A stretch of DNA of 51,236 bases from an uncultured Hyphomicrobium sp. (GCF_902826555.1 NZ_CADEFI010000006.1:69723-120958), one strand, 5' to 3'. Positions 35,210 through 44,202 are shown, counted from the first letter of the stretch. A program made the numbers and translations. Notes: generated by a model from the sequence alone, not told the origin.

Positions 35210-36547
35210 TCAGTACGGAGCGAGTTCAACACCCGCTTTTGCATAAAGCGGCATGCCCGGCCACATCGCGGCATACGTCTTCCATTTCGCAGCATAGGAA
35301 GCGAACGACGGCTCGCCCGTTTTCGACGCCAGCTTCTCAAGCAGTGAGATATGCATGTAGTGATAGACGTTGTAGAGCTTGCCGGCGAGCTTCTTGCTGA
35401 ACAACGTCGGATGGATCACGTCGCCAAGCTCGCTCCAAGGAAGCTCGACCGTCGCCAAACGGGAATTCGGACCTGCCGGCAACGTCGCGATCGTCTGCCA
35501 TTCATTATCGGACGAAACGCTTTGAACCGTGTAGACGTGCTTCCGGATCTGAACCTCGGCTGTCGTCTCCTTGTCTGCCCCCAACGTGACGTGAAGTTCG
35601 TTAGGGCGTGGCGTGGAGATATAGTTCACGAGCACATTGGCAGTCACCGACGAGTCACTGCTCTTTGAGAAGTAATTGTTCCATCCGCCATGATCCTTCG
35701 TTTCCACGATGGGCATCTTGCCCTCTCCAGGAACGAAGATGCTCGCGCTTTCAACTCGGCCAGCATCCTTGAACAAGATTCTGATCTTGGTCTTTCCCGC
35801 GAGCTTGTAGCGGCTGTTGGCGATCTCCGGTATGTCGAAAAGTGGCAGCATCTCACGCAAAGCGTCGACGTTGCGAGCGAATATCTCCTTCGCCTGCGCC
35901 GAGCCTGTGGCCTCGGCATACTCACTGACGATAATCATCGCCGTGAGCCATCCATTGAGCGTGTAGGTGCCCATCGCCTCGAGCGGCAATTCCTCGATGG
36001 TTGCTCCGCCCATGACTTGTCGCGACACCCCACCCTTGCTCGTGGGCACCGAAAGACTTGCGAGCACGCGCTCGGAGGCATCGCGGTAAGCCGGATCGCT
36101 GGTCGCCAGATACAGCTGATGCAGAGTTTCGAGATAGCGAGATTGCGTAAGGCCGGAATATTTCCCGGCGGGAAAGCTAGACAGCTCCGCTGGATAGCGG
36201 AACACAAGCGCTCCTTCGTGGCGCTCCATTCTACTCAGCGCAGCGTCGGCGACGCGACGCGCGGCACGCAGAAACCGATCTTCCTTAAACCGGTCCCATT
36301 GCCTGATGTAATCGGCAATCACGTAGGGCCCATAGATCGGATGCGCGACGAGCCCATCAGAGGTACGACGGCCGGGCATCCCATCGGGCAGGAACCCAAG
36401 CTTGTAGTACGCATAGACATCATCTTGATCTTTCGGAAGCGGGGGCATATCGGGCTCGCCTTCCGCACGAAAATGCACGACGCTCGCGAGAACCAGCGCG
36501 GCCAGGACGGCAACCGCTGACACGCGCTTTAAAAGGGAAACATTCAC
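35210..36547 (-). CDS. D-glucuronyl C5-epimerase-like protein
   Basis: About 445 aa from GTG 36547; the frame stays open upstream but runs into arsC. An N-terminal signal/anchor (VSAVAVLAALVLASVVHF) suggests periplasmic or membrane location. An alpha/alpha-barrel pattern covers the rest: YVIADYIRQWDRFKE, ALVFRYPAELS, GTYTLNGWLTAMIIVSEYA and YNVYHYMHISLLEKLASKTG, resembling the C-terminal domain of heparosan/alginate-type glucuronyl C5-epimerases. Sampled lines run about 50–58% G+C, lower than neighbours, and weak codons are common, suggesting transfer. No other polysaccharide genes are adjacent. Fold call is moderate; activity is unproven. Confidence 0.7.
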   Translation of the reverse strand: MNVSLLKRVSAVAVLAALVLASVVHFRAEGEPDMPPLPKDQDDVYAYYKLGFLPDGMPGRRTSDGLVAHPIYGPYVIADYIRQWDRFKEDRFLRAARRVADAALSRMERHEGALVFRYPAELSSFPAGKYSGLTQSRYLETLHQLYLATSDPAYRDASERVLASLSVPTSKGGVSRQVMGGATIEELPLEAMGTYTLNGWLTAMIIVSEYAEATGSAQAKEIFARNVDALREMLPLFDIPEIANSRYKLAGKTKIRILFKDAGRVESASIFVPGEGKMPIVETKDHGGWNNYFSKSSDSSVTANVLVNYISTPRPNELHVTLGADKETTAEVQIRKHVYTVQSVSSDNEWQTIATLPAGPNSRLATVELPWSELGDVIHPTLFSKKLAGKLYNVYHYMHISLLEKLASKTGEPSFASYAAKWKTYAAMWPGMPLYAKAGVELAPY

Positions 36548-36653
36548 GACTGACCCGCCACTCGACGTTCTCGGCGCGGCATCCCGCCCGAATTCCCAAT
36601 ACACGCAACCAAAGAGCGTAAAAAAGCCATTCGCGCAATCGCCGACCGAGCGC

Positions 36654-37016
36654 TCACGCCCTGAATGAGGCGGCATAGATGTCGGGCTTGAAACCCACGA
36701 GGAGTTTCGCACCGCCGAGCTCCAGCACAGGCCGCTTGATCACCGACGGATGCGCAAGCATCAGCGCGATGGCCTTCTTCTCATCGAGATCGACTTTGTC
36801 CGCATCCGGAAGCTTTCGGAACGTTGTCCCTGCGCGATTGAGCAGAGCCTCCCAGCCCACGGCACGGCACCACCGCTCGAGACGCGTACGATCAATGCCC
36901 TCTTTCTTATAGTCGTGGAACGCGGTGTCGATCCCGTGCTCGCTGAGCCACGCGCGCGCCTTCTTCATCGTGTCGCAGTTCACGATCCCGTAGATTGCAA
37001 TCGATTTCTTTGTCAT
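36654..37016 (-). CDS. ArsC/Spx-family reductase (YffB-like)
   Basis: 120-aa thioredoxin-like protein from ATG 37016. It starts IAIYGIVNCDTMKKARAWL, with one Cys at residue 14 in the CDT position of the family, and continues FHDYKKEGID, GTTFRKLP and HPSVIKRPVL, all standard for YffB/ArsC. With no other Cys near the active site it would use glutathione, as proposed for YffB. Despite the name it need not reduce arsenate; no arsenic genes lie nearby. It follows the GNAT gene by 49 nt. Confidence 0.9.
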   Translation of the reverse strand: MTKKSIAIYGIVNCDTMKKARAWLSEHGIDTAFHDYKKEGIDRTRLERWCRAVGWEALLNRAGTTFRKLPDADKVDLDEKKAIALMLAHPSVIKRPVLELGGAKLLVGFKPDIYAASFRA

Positions 37017-37065
37017 CGCGAGGAGTATCCTCAGAAGCGCTAAGCGTTGGTCAAGAGAGCAGGTC

Positions 37066-37677
37066 CTAGTCCAGAATAGGCACATGGGGCGCCACCGTAC
37101 GCGGCAGCTCGCCGGTGATGCGCGGATCGTCGAAAACCTCGACCCAGAACGCGTAGGGACGAAGCCCGAAGCGTTGATAGAACGCCAGCGCCTTCGGATG
37201 ATCCAAGTGGCAGGTGTGCAGCCAGAAGCGCCGGATCGGATGAGCCCACGCAAGGGCGAGCGCCTGCCGCATCAGAAAACTCCCTCCTCCCCTGCCGATC
37301 GCCGGCTTGACCACGCCGAGAAAGACGAGCTCGCACTCCCCTGGCTCCCGGAAATCGAGCTCGAGCATCCCGATCTGGTGCCCTCCATCCGAGAGCACGT
37401 AGATCTCAACCTTGGGATTCCGCACGACCGCACGCAACGCCTCGTCCGTGATCGCGAGGCGGGACGACCACAGCCAGTCTTCCCCGACCGAACGGAAAAG
37501 ACGACGATAGGCCTGGAGATCCGATGCATCGAGGCGCTGCAGAGACAGGCCGCTCGCGTCATCCGCGACGGCCGGCGAAGGCTTGTCCCGCATTTCGAGA
37601 CAGGTCACCGCGCTCGCGAGCTTGCCCGGCGGCACGAGCGAAAACCCCGGCGGCAGCGGCGGATATGAGCGTGTCAT
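37066..37677 (-). CDS. GNAT family N-acetyltransferase
   Basis: 203 aa. The acetyl-CoA binding loop is GVVKPAIGRGGGSFLMRQAL (near residue 125, Q/RxxGxG/A-like), preceded by the beta-strand ECELVFLGVV and followed by LHTCHLDHPKALAFYQRFGL, the usual GNAT end. The N-terminal 35 residues are Pro-rich and not conserved in type. Substrate unknown. It lies 100 nt after guaA, beyond the 30-bp repeats, and 49 nt before arsC-like. Confidence 0.88.
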   Translation of the reverse strand: MTRSYPPLPPGFSLVPPGKLASAVTCLEMRDKPSPAVADDASGLSLQRLDASDLQAYRRLFRSVGEDWLWSSRLAITDEALRAVVRNPKVEIYVLSDGGHQIGMLELDFREPGECELVFLGVVKPAIGRGGGSFLMRQALALAWAHPIRRFWLHTCHLDHPKALAFYQRFGLRPYAFWVEVFDDPRITGELPRTVAPHVPILD

Positions 37678-37702
37678 GCATGAGCCTCACGGACGGAACG
37701 CG

Positions 37703-37792
37703 CTTGCCGGAGGCAAGCTAGTCCCACTCAGTCTTGCCGGAGGCAAGCTGTTCCCACTCGGTCTTGCCAGAGGCGAGCTATTCCCACTCAAT
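37703..37792 (-). repeat. Three tandem 30-bp repeats overlapping the guaA end
   Basis: Copies at 37703–37732, 37733–37762 and 37763–37792 differ at a few bases. Each contains the hairpin CTTGCC-GGA-GGCAAG (third copy with a compensating G·U). The third copy includes the last codons and stop of guaA. Since the unit is ten codons, the reading frame continues as LASGKTEWEQLASGKTEWD before a second stop. Confidence 0.9.
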
Positions 37793-39364
37793 AGTGCCCG
37801 GTGGCTTCGAGGTCACGTCGTAGACCACGCGATTGATGCCGCGCACCTCGTTGATGATGCGCGTCGCGGCTCGCCCGAGGAACCCCATGTCGAACGGAAA
37901 GAAGTCGGCCGTCATGCCGTCGACGCTCGTCACCGCGCGCAGCGCCAGTACGTGGTCGTAGGTGCGCCCATCACCCATGACGCCGACCGTGCGCACCGGC
38001 AGCAACACCGCAAACGCCTGCCAGATCGCGTCATAAAGCCCGGCGTTGCGGATTTCCTCGAGATAGATCGCGTCTGCCTTGCGCAGGATATCGAGCTTCT
38101 CGACCGTCACCTCGCCCGGAATACGGATGGCGAGGCCGGGGCCGGGAAACGGATGCCGCCCGACGAACGCCTCCGGCAACCCGAGCTCGCGCCCGAGCGC
38201 CCGCACCTCGTCCTTGAACAGCTCGCGCAAGGGCTCGACGAGCTTCATGTTCATGCGTTCCGGCAGTCCGCCGACGTTGTGATGCGACTTGATGGTGACC
38301 GACGGCCCGCCGCTGAACGACACGCTCTCGATCACATCCGGATAGAGCGTGCCCTGCGCCAGGAACTCCGCGGGTGCTGCGTCGGCACCTGAAGCGCCCG
38401 CCGAGGAGTCGCCGCCGATCTTCGCAGCCTCAGCTTCGAACACGTCGATGAAGTGCTTGCCGATCGCCTTGCGCTTGCTTTCCGGATCGGACACGCCGGC
38501 GAGCGCATCGAGGAAAAGCTTCGACGCATCCACATGCACGAGCGGAATATTGTAATGATCGCGGAACAGGCCGACGACCTGCTCGGCCTCGCCAAGTCGC
38601 ATCAGCCCGTGATCGACGAACACGCAGGTGAGCTGACCGCCGATCGCCTCGTGGATCAGCACTGCCGCCACCGCGCTGTCGACACCGCCCGAAAGACCGC
38701 AAATCACGCGCCCCGTGCCGACCTGCTTGCGGATGCGCTCCACCATCTCGCGCCGGTAGGCAGCCATGGTCCAGTCGGCCTTGAGACCGGCGATGCGATG
38801 CACGAAATTCTGGATCAGCTTCTCGCCGCCCGGCGTATGCACGACCTCGGGATGAAACTGCACGGCATAGAAGCGCCGCGCTTCATCCGCCACTACCGCG
38901 AACGGCGCATTCTCGCTCGTCGCGATGACTTCGAATCCGGCGGGCAACCGCGTGACGCGATCGCCGTGGCTCATCCAGACCTGATGACGCTCGCCCTCCG
39001 CCCACACACCCTCGAACAGCGGGCTCGGTTGTGCGATCGTAAGCAGGGCGCGGCCGAACTCGCGGTGATGCCCGCTTTCCACCTTGCCGCCGAGCTGCTC
39101 GGCCATCGTCTGCTGGCCGTAGCAGATGCCGAGCACCGGAACACCCGAGGTGAAGACGGCCTCCGGCGCTCGCGGGCTCCCGGCCTCCGGGACGGATGAC
39201 GGCCCCCCCGAAAGGATGACGGCAGCCGGCTTGAGCTTGGCAAAGGCCGCGGCCGCACTCTGAAAGGGATGGATTTCGCAGTAGACCCCGGTTTCTCGCA
39301 CGCGGCGCGCAATGAGCTGCGTCACCTGGCTGCCGAAGTCGATGATCAGGACGGTCGAGGACAT
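37778..39364 (-). CDS. guaA: GMP synthase (glutamine-hydrolysing)
   Basis: Converts XMP to GMP with glutamine and ATP; 528 aa from ATG 39364. The N-terminal class I amidotransferase has [17 protein letters not shown] with the nucleophile Cys near residue 86 and His/Glu in [13 protein letters not shown]. The ATP pyrophosphatase domain carries [15 protein letters not shown] near 235, and the C-terminal dimerisation domain ends [14 protein letters not shown], the usual terminus. A 17-residue segment rich in Ala/Ser/Gly ([17 protein letters not shown] near 370) looks like an insertion. The stop lies inside a tandem repeat. guaB, the preceding pathway step, is 6.6 kb away. Confidence 0.97.
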   Translation of the reverse strand: MSSTVLIIDFGSQVTQLIARRVRETGVYCEIHPFQSAAAAFAKLKPAAVILSGGPSSVPEAGSPRAPEAVFTSGVPVLGICYGQQTMAEQLGGKVESGHHREFGRALLTIAQPSPLFEGVWAEGERHQVWMSHGDRVTRLPAGFEVIATSENAPFAVVADEARRFYAVQFHPEVVHTPGGEKLIQNFVHRIAGLKADWTMAAYRREMVERIRKQVGTGRVICGLSGGVDSAVAAVLIHEAIGGQLTCVFVDHGLMRLGEAEQVVGLFRDHYNIPLVHVDASKLFLDALAGVSDPESKRKAIGKHFIDVFEAEAAKIGGDSSAGASGADAAPAEFLAQGTLYPDVIESVSFSGGPSVTIKSHHNVGGLPERMNMKLVEPLRELFKDEVRALGRELGLPEAFVGRHPFPGPGLAIRIPGEVTVEKLDILRKADAIYLEEIRNAGLYDAIWQAFAVLLPVRTVGVMGDGRTYDHVLALRAVTSVDGMTADFFPFDMGFLGRAATRIINEVRGINRVVYDVTSKPPGTIEWE

Positions 39365-39633
39365 GGAGGATTCGTCACTCCCGAGGCACCGGGACTCGCG
39401 CCCCGGTCGGCAAAAAGGGGGTAGACCACCCCGCGCCCCGAGCGTCAAGCGGGCCACGAACGCACCAAAGCCGCAGGGTCGAGCCCGCCCGGCCGCACTG
39501 GCGCGACTTTTGCGATGCCCTAGCCATTCCTTCACCTCTGGAAGGCATAGTCCACGTCATGCTGGCCCATCGCCGAGCCCTCATCCCAGCCGGACCCGGC
39601 GCGATTTCCGCGGCCCGGGACAAGGGCATTGGC

Positions 39634-40494
39634 ATGTCCGCAGGGATCCTCCCCTTGCGTGAAACACCCGTAGCCGTGGCCAAAAGGTGGCTCCTCGGCA
39701 TCGCTTACGCTTTGCAGCCGCAACGAATTGCGAGCCTGCCGAACCTCCTGCTCTGGACGGCCGTCGATCTCGTCCGCGGCAGAACCTTGGTACCGGATCA
39801 AAACCGGACGAAATCCCGCCCTGACACGTTTGGCGGCGTGGTGCGGGAGCTCGCGCCCGAAACCTACCTCGCCGCCCTGCGCCTCGGCTTCTTCCCGTGG
39901 GCGCATTGTGGCCCCCTCAAATGGTGGACGCGAAGCAAACGCATGGTGCTGTTCTTCCCGGAGCTGCACGTGTCCCGCAAGCTCAAGCGCCTCATTGTAT
40001 CCGGCCGATACCGCGTCACCTTCGACACCGCCTTCGACGACGTGCTCCTCGCCTGCAGCGCACCCCGGGCCTACAACTGGCATTCGCTGACCTGGATCAC
40101 GCCTCGTTTCCTCCACCTGTTCTCCGAGTTGCACCGCCAGGGACACGCCCACTCGTTCGAGGTCTGGAACGCGGATGGCGGCCTCGTCGGCGGCGGCTTC
40201 GGCGTTGCCATAGGCCGCGTCTTCATCGGCGAATCCATGTTCAGCCTCGAGCCCGAGACGTCCAAGCTCGCGGCCGCCGCGCTATATGCCCACCTCGAGA
40301 CCGCGGGCTTTGCCCTGGTCGATGCCAGGGACTTCACGCCGGTTCTGGCCAATGCCGGCTATCGCGAGATCTCTCGCACCGAGTACGAGGAACTCCTGAG
40401 ACAGCACGCACACGACACCGATCGTGTCGGCCCATGGTCCGTTGAGGGCAGTCCCGGCGCGACCGCAGACGCAACGCTCTTCAGAGATTCCTAA
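39634..40494 (+). CDS. Divergent Aat-family (leucyl/phenylalanyl-tRNA transferase-like) protein, copy 1
   Basis: About 286 aa from ATG 39634 (AAGGG 7 nt upstream); ATG 39559 is in frame. The C-terminal 200 residues follow the Aat fold: LGFFPWAHCGPLKWWT, HSLTWITPRFLHLFSELHRQ, GHAHSFEVWNADGGLVGG and IGESMFSLEPETSKLA. In the catalytic strand, where true Aat has DTQ, this protein has LVDARDFTPV: the Asp stays but Gln becomes Arg. About 65 extra N-terminal residues (WLLGIAYALQPQRIASLP, VPDQNR, RPDTFGGVVREL) are absent from Aat. A bona fide aat exists at 13469, so this is a paralogue with probably different acceptor or donor. The next gene is its sister. Confidence 0.82.
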   Translation: MSAGILPLRETPVAVAKRWLLGIAYALQPQRIASLPNLLLWTAVDLVRGRTLVPDQNRTKSRPDTFGGVVRELAPETYLAALRLGFFPWAHCGPLKWWTRSKRMVLFFPELHVSRKLKRLIVSGRYRVTFDTAFDDVLLACSAPRAYNWHSLTWITPRFLHLFSELHRQGHAHSFEVWNADGGLVGGGFGVAIGRVFIGESMFSLEPETSKLAAAALYAHLETAGFALVDARDFTPVLANAGYREISRTEYEELLRQHAHDTDRVGPWSVEGSPGATADATLFRDS

Positions 40495-40606
40495 CCACGT
40501 CGCCGAAGTCTCCCGTCCAGATCGTCCCCGGTCACGAACTAACGAGAGATACTTGGTACGTAGGTAACTCGAGATATCCCGGCCGAGACCTAGAGGACGA
40601 AAAAGT

Positions 40607-41563
40607 ATGATGTCCCACACGACGACACCCTCCGTCGAAATGACCGCAACGCCCATCGAGGCACAAGCATCCACCGTGGGAGCGCGTCGGGATGCGCTGT
40701 TCACGGAGAGCTGGAACACGTGGGCCCAGCGTTGGGTGCTCGGCGCGGCGTATGCCCTGATGCCGAGCCGCGTCGCCGCATTTCCCCATCTCGTCGTGCA
40801 CACGGCGGCCGATGCATTGCGCGGCGGCACGCGCGTACCCGACCGAGCGCACACCAAAGCGGCGCCCGACACCTTCGGCGGTATCTGCCGCAACGTCTCC
40901 GCAGAGACCGTGCTCGCCGCCGGCCGCAACGGGTTTTTTGCGTGGTGCCACTGCGGCCCGCTGAAATGGTGGACTCGCAAGCAGCGCATGGTCTTGTTCT
41001 ACGGCGAACATCACATCGGCAAGCGCCTGCGCCGCGACATGAAGAAGTCCACCTACCGGGTGACGTTCGACCAGGCGTTCGAGGATGTCATCACCGCCTG
41101 CGCCGGCCACCGCAGCTATAACAAGCATTCGCTGACCTGGATCACGCCGCAGATCATGCGGCTCTACGCCGACCTCTTCGATCAGGGCCACGCCCATTCG
41201 TTCGAGGTATGGGACGCCGACGGCAAGCTGGTCGGCGGCGGCTACGGCCTGTCCATCGGCCGCATCTTCGTCACCGAATCCCAGTTCAGCCTCGCCCGCG
41301 ACACCTCCAAGATGGGCTTCGCGGTGCTGAACTATCACCTCGCCAAATGGGGGTACATTCTCAACGACGGCAAGGATTTCACACCCACCATCGAGGCCAT
41401 GGGCTTCCGGCTCATTTCGGGCAGCGAGTACGATGCTATCTTGAAGGACAACACCGCCGTCGGCGAGATGGGCGGTGCAGTCGGCCGCTGGAAGACGGAA
41501 GCGGATCTGGCCACCGTCGCCGGATGGGACCCCAAGGCCGCGCCTCAGAAGACTGCGGCCTAA
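40607..41563 (+). CDS. Divergent Aat-family protein, copy 2
   Basis: 318 aa from ATG 40607 or 40610 (GAGG upstream). It is colinear with copy 1: AQRWVLGAAYALMPSRVA, APDTFGGICRNVSAETVLAA, GFFAWCHCGPLKWWTRKQRM, HSLTWITPQIMRLYADLFDQ, GHAHSFEVWDADGKLVGG and VTESQFSLARDTSKMG. The Asp-x-Gln of Aat reads NDGKDFTPT, so Gln is Lys. GESMFS becomes TESQFS. An acidic/Ala-rich C-terminal tail extends past residue 280. Both copies keep WITP and the GHAHSFEVW core that shapes the aminoacyl pocket. Likely an ancient tandem duplication. Function unknown; tRNA-dependent transfer to a non-protein acceptor is one idea. Confidence 0.82.
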   Translation: MMSHTTTPSVEMTATPIEAQASTVGARRDALFTESWNTWAQRWVLGAAYALMPSRVAAFPHLVVHTAADALRGGTRVPDRAHTKAAPDTFGGICRNVSAETVLAAGRNGFFAWCHCGPLKWWTRKQRMVLFYGEHHIGKRLRRDMKKSTYRVTFDQAFEDVITACAGHRSYNKHSLTWITPQIMRLYADLFDQGHAHSFEVWDADGKLVGGGYGLSIGRIFVTESQFSLARDTSKMGFAVLNYHLAKWGYILNDGKDFTPTIEAMGFRLISGSEYDAILKDNTAVGEMGGAVGRWKTEADLATVAGWDPKAAPQKTAA

Positions 41564-41578
41564 GTCAAATCCTGAGGC

Positions 41579-42043
41579 TTAAACCGGCGCGTTGGGATTG
41601 AGCTGCCAGATGGCGAAATTAAGCGCCGCTGCGTAGCTGACCCACGCCAGATAGGGAACGAACAGGACGCTCGCGACCCGGTTCGTCTTCCACGTCAGCG
41701 CGATGAACGCCACGATGGAGAGCCACAGCGCCGCGATATCGGCCGCCGCAAGACCGATCTGATGCTCCTTGAACATCAGCACGGACCACGCGGCGTTGAG
41801 CTGCAACGACACCGCCCACACGATCAGCGCCGGCACGAAGCCGTGTTTCTCGAAAACCCGCCATCCTGCGACGGCGATCATCACATAGAGCACCGTCCAC
41901 GCCGGCGGGAACAGCCAGTTCGGCGGCGTCCAGTCGGGCTTGGCGAGCGCCTCGTACCACGCGCCGGGCCGGAAGCTCATGCCGGTCAACGCAGCCGCAG
42001 CCACAAGCCCAAGAAAGATGAGGAGAGTAAAGGCCGGTCTCAT
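41579..42043 (-). CDS. tspO: TspO/MBR family protein
   Basis: Inner- or outer-membrane protein of five helices, 154 aa from ATG 42043. Signature pieces are YEALAKPDWTPPNWLFPPAW, TVLYVMIAVAGWRVFEK, QLNAAWSVLMFKEHQIGLA and VPYLAWVSYAAALNFAIWQL. In Rhodobacter TspO represses tetrapyrrole-linked gene expression and binds porphyrins; a similar role is possible. It begins 5 nt after the stop of the methyltransferase/ATP-grasp gene, so they are cotranscribed and probably coupled. Confidence 0.92.
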   Translation of the reverse strand: MRPAFTLLIFLGLVAAAALTGMSFRPGAWYEALAKPDWTPPNWLFPPAWTVLYVMIAVAGWRVFEKHGFVPALIVWAVSLQLNAAWSVLMFKEHQIGLAAADIAALWLSIVAFIALTWKTNRVASVLFVPYLAWVSYAAALNFAIWQLNPNAPV

Positions 42044-42048
42044 GATCG

Positions 42049-43989
42049 CTACTGTGCTGCCTCGGCCTGCGGCACCTGTGGCCTGGCCACGATGTTGAGC
42101 CGCTCCACCGCCGCCTGAAGAATTTGCGTCAGAAGCTCCGGATAGCGCATTCCCTGCCAGCCCGCCATGATGTTGATCTTTCCGTCCCAGCACCAGCCGG
42201 GATTGGGATTGACCTCGAGCAGCTTGATCTCGCCCCGCGCGTCCGCACGGAAATCGAAGCGCGCATAGTCGCGGCAGCCAAGCCGCTCGAAAAGCCTGGT
42301 CGAATGCTCGACGAGCTGCTGCTGGGCAATCTCGGAAAGCGACGCTTCGCGATAACGGATCTGCGTCCAATACGGACTGTCCGGCTCCCACTTGCTTTCG
42401 TAGCCGAGAATTTTGGGCAGGCTCGAATCGAGCCCGGAATAGTCGACCTCGAGGATCGGCAACGCCCGCAGCCCCTGATCCGGATTGCCGATCAGGCCCA
42501 CCGAATACTCTGCGCCTGTCAGGAACTCCTGCACCAGCACCGAGCGCTTGGGAAACTCTGCCCGCAACCGCTCAAGATAATCGAGCAGCCCTTTCTCGTT
42601 GCGCACCACCGCGTCCATGGTGATGCCCTGCGAGCTGTCGCCCGTGTTGGGCTTCAGGATGGCCGGAAACACGGACGGCAGCGTCGCACCCTGATCGCCC
42701 GGGCGCACATACGTTTCGAGCGGCACCGGCACGTCGAGCGTCATGGCGACGGCCCGCACCAGCCCCTTGTCGTAGCAGGCCGCCAGCGCCGCCGGCGCAC
42801 CGCCCGTATAGGGAAGCCCCAGCGCATCCAGCATCGCCGGAACGTGCAGCTCCTTGAAGGGATCGTTGTTGAAGCCCTCGTCGCAAAGATTGAAAACGAG
42901 GTCCGTGCGCAGATCCGTAAGATCGCGGTCGAGCGTTGCATGGTTGTCGAGGTAGCGGAACTTGTACTGCGTGAGCTCCGCCAGCGCATCCTTGAGGCGC
43001 CGCACCGTCTCCATGTCCTCGTCCTGGAACGCTCCGCCACGCTTCACCTGATCGGGCAGCCTGGGATCGCCGAGCAGCACGGTCACGTCGAGCTGCTGCA
43101 GCTTGCCGCGCGGCTTGCGGGCCGGAAGCTGCGGCGCGTCCGCGGAAAGCAGGAGCCGCCGCGCCATCATGCCGAGATCCTGGTCGCGGTCGGAGACCGA
43201 CTCGGCATTGCCATGATGGCGGACATTGCGGAACCCGCACCGCTCAAGCACCTTCGTGATGCTGTCGCGGGTATAAAGGCGCTCCGCGTAGAACTGATCG
43301 GCGATGACGCCGATCTCGTCATGCACGATGACTTCGCGCGAAATCAGTCGCTCTCGGTCCGCCGAGAGAGACCGCTCGCGGCACACGAAATGATGCTCGT
43401 CGATCCATTCCCAGCTGCGGCGATCGAAGTGATCGGCCATGTAAGCGCCGTCCGTGATGTCGAGCACGAGCTGGCCGGAAGGCCGCAACAGCTTGCCGAC
43501 CGTCGTCAGCACCTTCTCGTCGTCCGTTTTATTGGAGAAGTAGCCGAACGAGTTGCCCATGATGGCCACGCAGTCGAAGCTGCTTTCGGCGAGTCGCGGA
43601 TTGCGCGCATCGCCCTCCTTGAAGATCACCGACAATCCCTCGGTCTGCGCCCGCTTCTTCGCGAGGCGGATCAGATAGCGCGAGCGGTCGACGCCGGAAA
43701 CGTTCTTGAAACCCCTCCGCGCCAGCTCGAGGCAGTGCCTCCCCTGCCCGCAGCAGAGATCGAGGATGGAGCTGTGCGGCTGTATGGCGGCCGCGGCGAT
43801 GATGAAATCGACCTCGCGGCGCGTGTTCTCGTTGTTCTCGACCACGTCGCCGTCGGTCTTGACGTAAAGCGCGTTGAAGAGTTTGCGCCACCACTCGGCG
43901 GGCAGATGCTGTTCGAGATCCGCCACGGGTCCAAGACAGGAACGCGGCGGGGTCCGCTTAGGCTTCTTCGCCTTTGGCACCGTGGCCAT
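42049..43989 (-). CDS. Fusion: SAM methyltransferase + D-Ala-D-Ala-ligase-like ATP-grasp
   Basis: 646 aa with two domains. Residues 1–270 form a class I methyltransferase: ILDLCCGQGRHCLELARRGF for SAM, GVDRSRYLIRLA, VAIMGNSFGYFSNKTDDEKV and VLDITDGAYMADHFDRR. Residues 300–640 form an ATP-grasp ligase like Ddl: LVFNLCDEGFNNDPFKELHV, LDALGLPYTGGAPAALAACY, FPAILKPNTGDSSQGI, and metal-binding KLLEVNPNPGW with Asp in YARFDFRADARG. Such a ligase activates a carboxylate and joins it to an amine; the methyltransferase may act on the same product. It forms an operon with tspO and converges on the Aat-like pair. Product unknown. Confidence 0.88.
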   Translation of the reverse strand: MATVPKAKKPKRTPPRSCLGPVADLEQHLPAEWWRKLFNALYVKTDGDVVENNENTRREVDFIIAAAAIQPHSSILDLCCGQGRHCLELARRGFKNVSGVDRSRYLIRLAKKRAQTEGLSVIFKEGDARNPRLAESSFDCVAIMGNSFGYFSNKTDDEKVLTTVGKLLRPSGQLVLDITDGAYMADHFDRRSWEWIDEHHFVCRERSLSADRERLISREVIVHDEIGVIADQFYAERLYTRDSITKVLERCGFRNVRHHGNAESVSDRDQDLGMMARRLLLSADAPQLPARKPRGKLQQLDVTVLLGDPRLPDQVKRGGAFQDEDMETVRRLKDALAELTQYKFRYLDNHATLDRDLTDLRTDLVFNLCDEGFNNDPFKELHVPAMLDALGLPYTGGAPAALAACYDKGLVRAVAMTLDVPVPLETYVRPGDQGATLPSVFPAILKPNTGDSSQGITMDAVVRNEKGLLDYLERLRAEFPKRSVLVQEFLTGAEYSVGLIGNPDQGLRALPILEVDYSGLDSSLPKILGYESKWEPDSPYWTQIRYREASLSEIAQQQLVEHSTRLFERLGCRDYARFDFRADARGEIKLLEVNPNPGWCWDGKINIMAGWQGMRYPELLTQILQAAVERLNIVARPQVPQAEAAQ

Positions 43990-44202
43990 GATGGACGGTC
44001 GTCCTGGAGCAGGAACAAGCCTGACGCCGGATCCTCAAAGCCGATCGAGACGGCCTCTGCAATATCTGGCCTCTCGTCGCCGGGGACATACGGCGGGCGC
44101 GCGATGGACCGCTCGCCGTCCTCGCAGCGCGCGCAACCTAGTCGAAGATTGTGACAAAGCAAGCGAGATGTTTGGGTCATCCCCGGAGGAAAGGAAAGCC
44201 GC

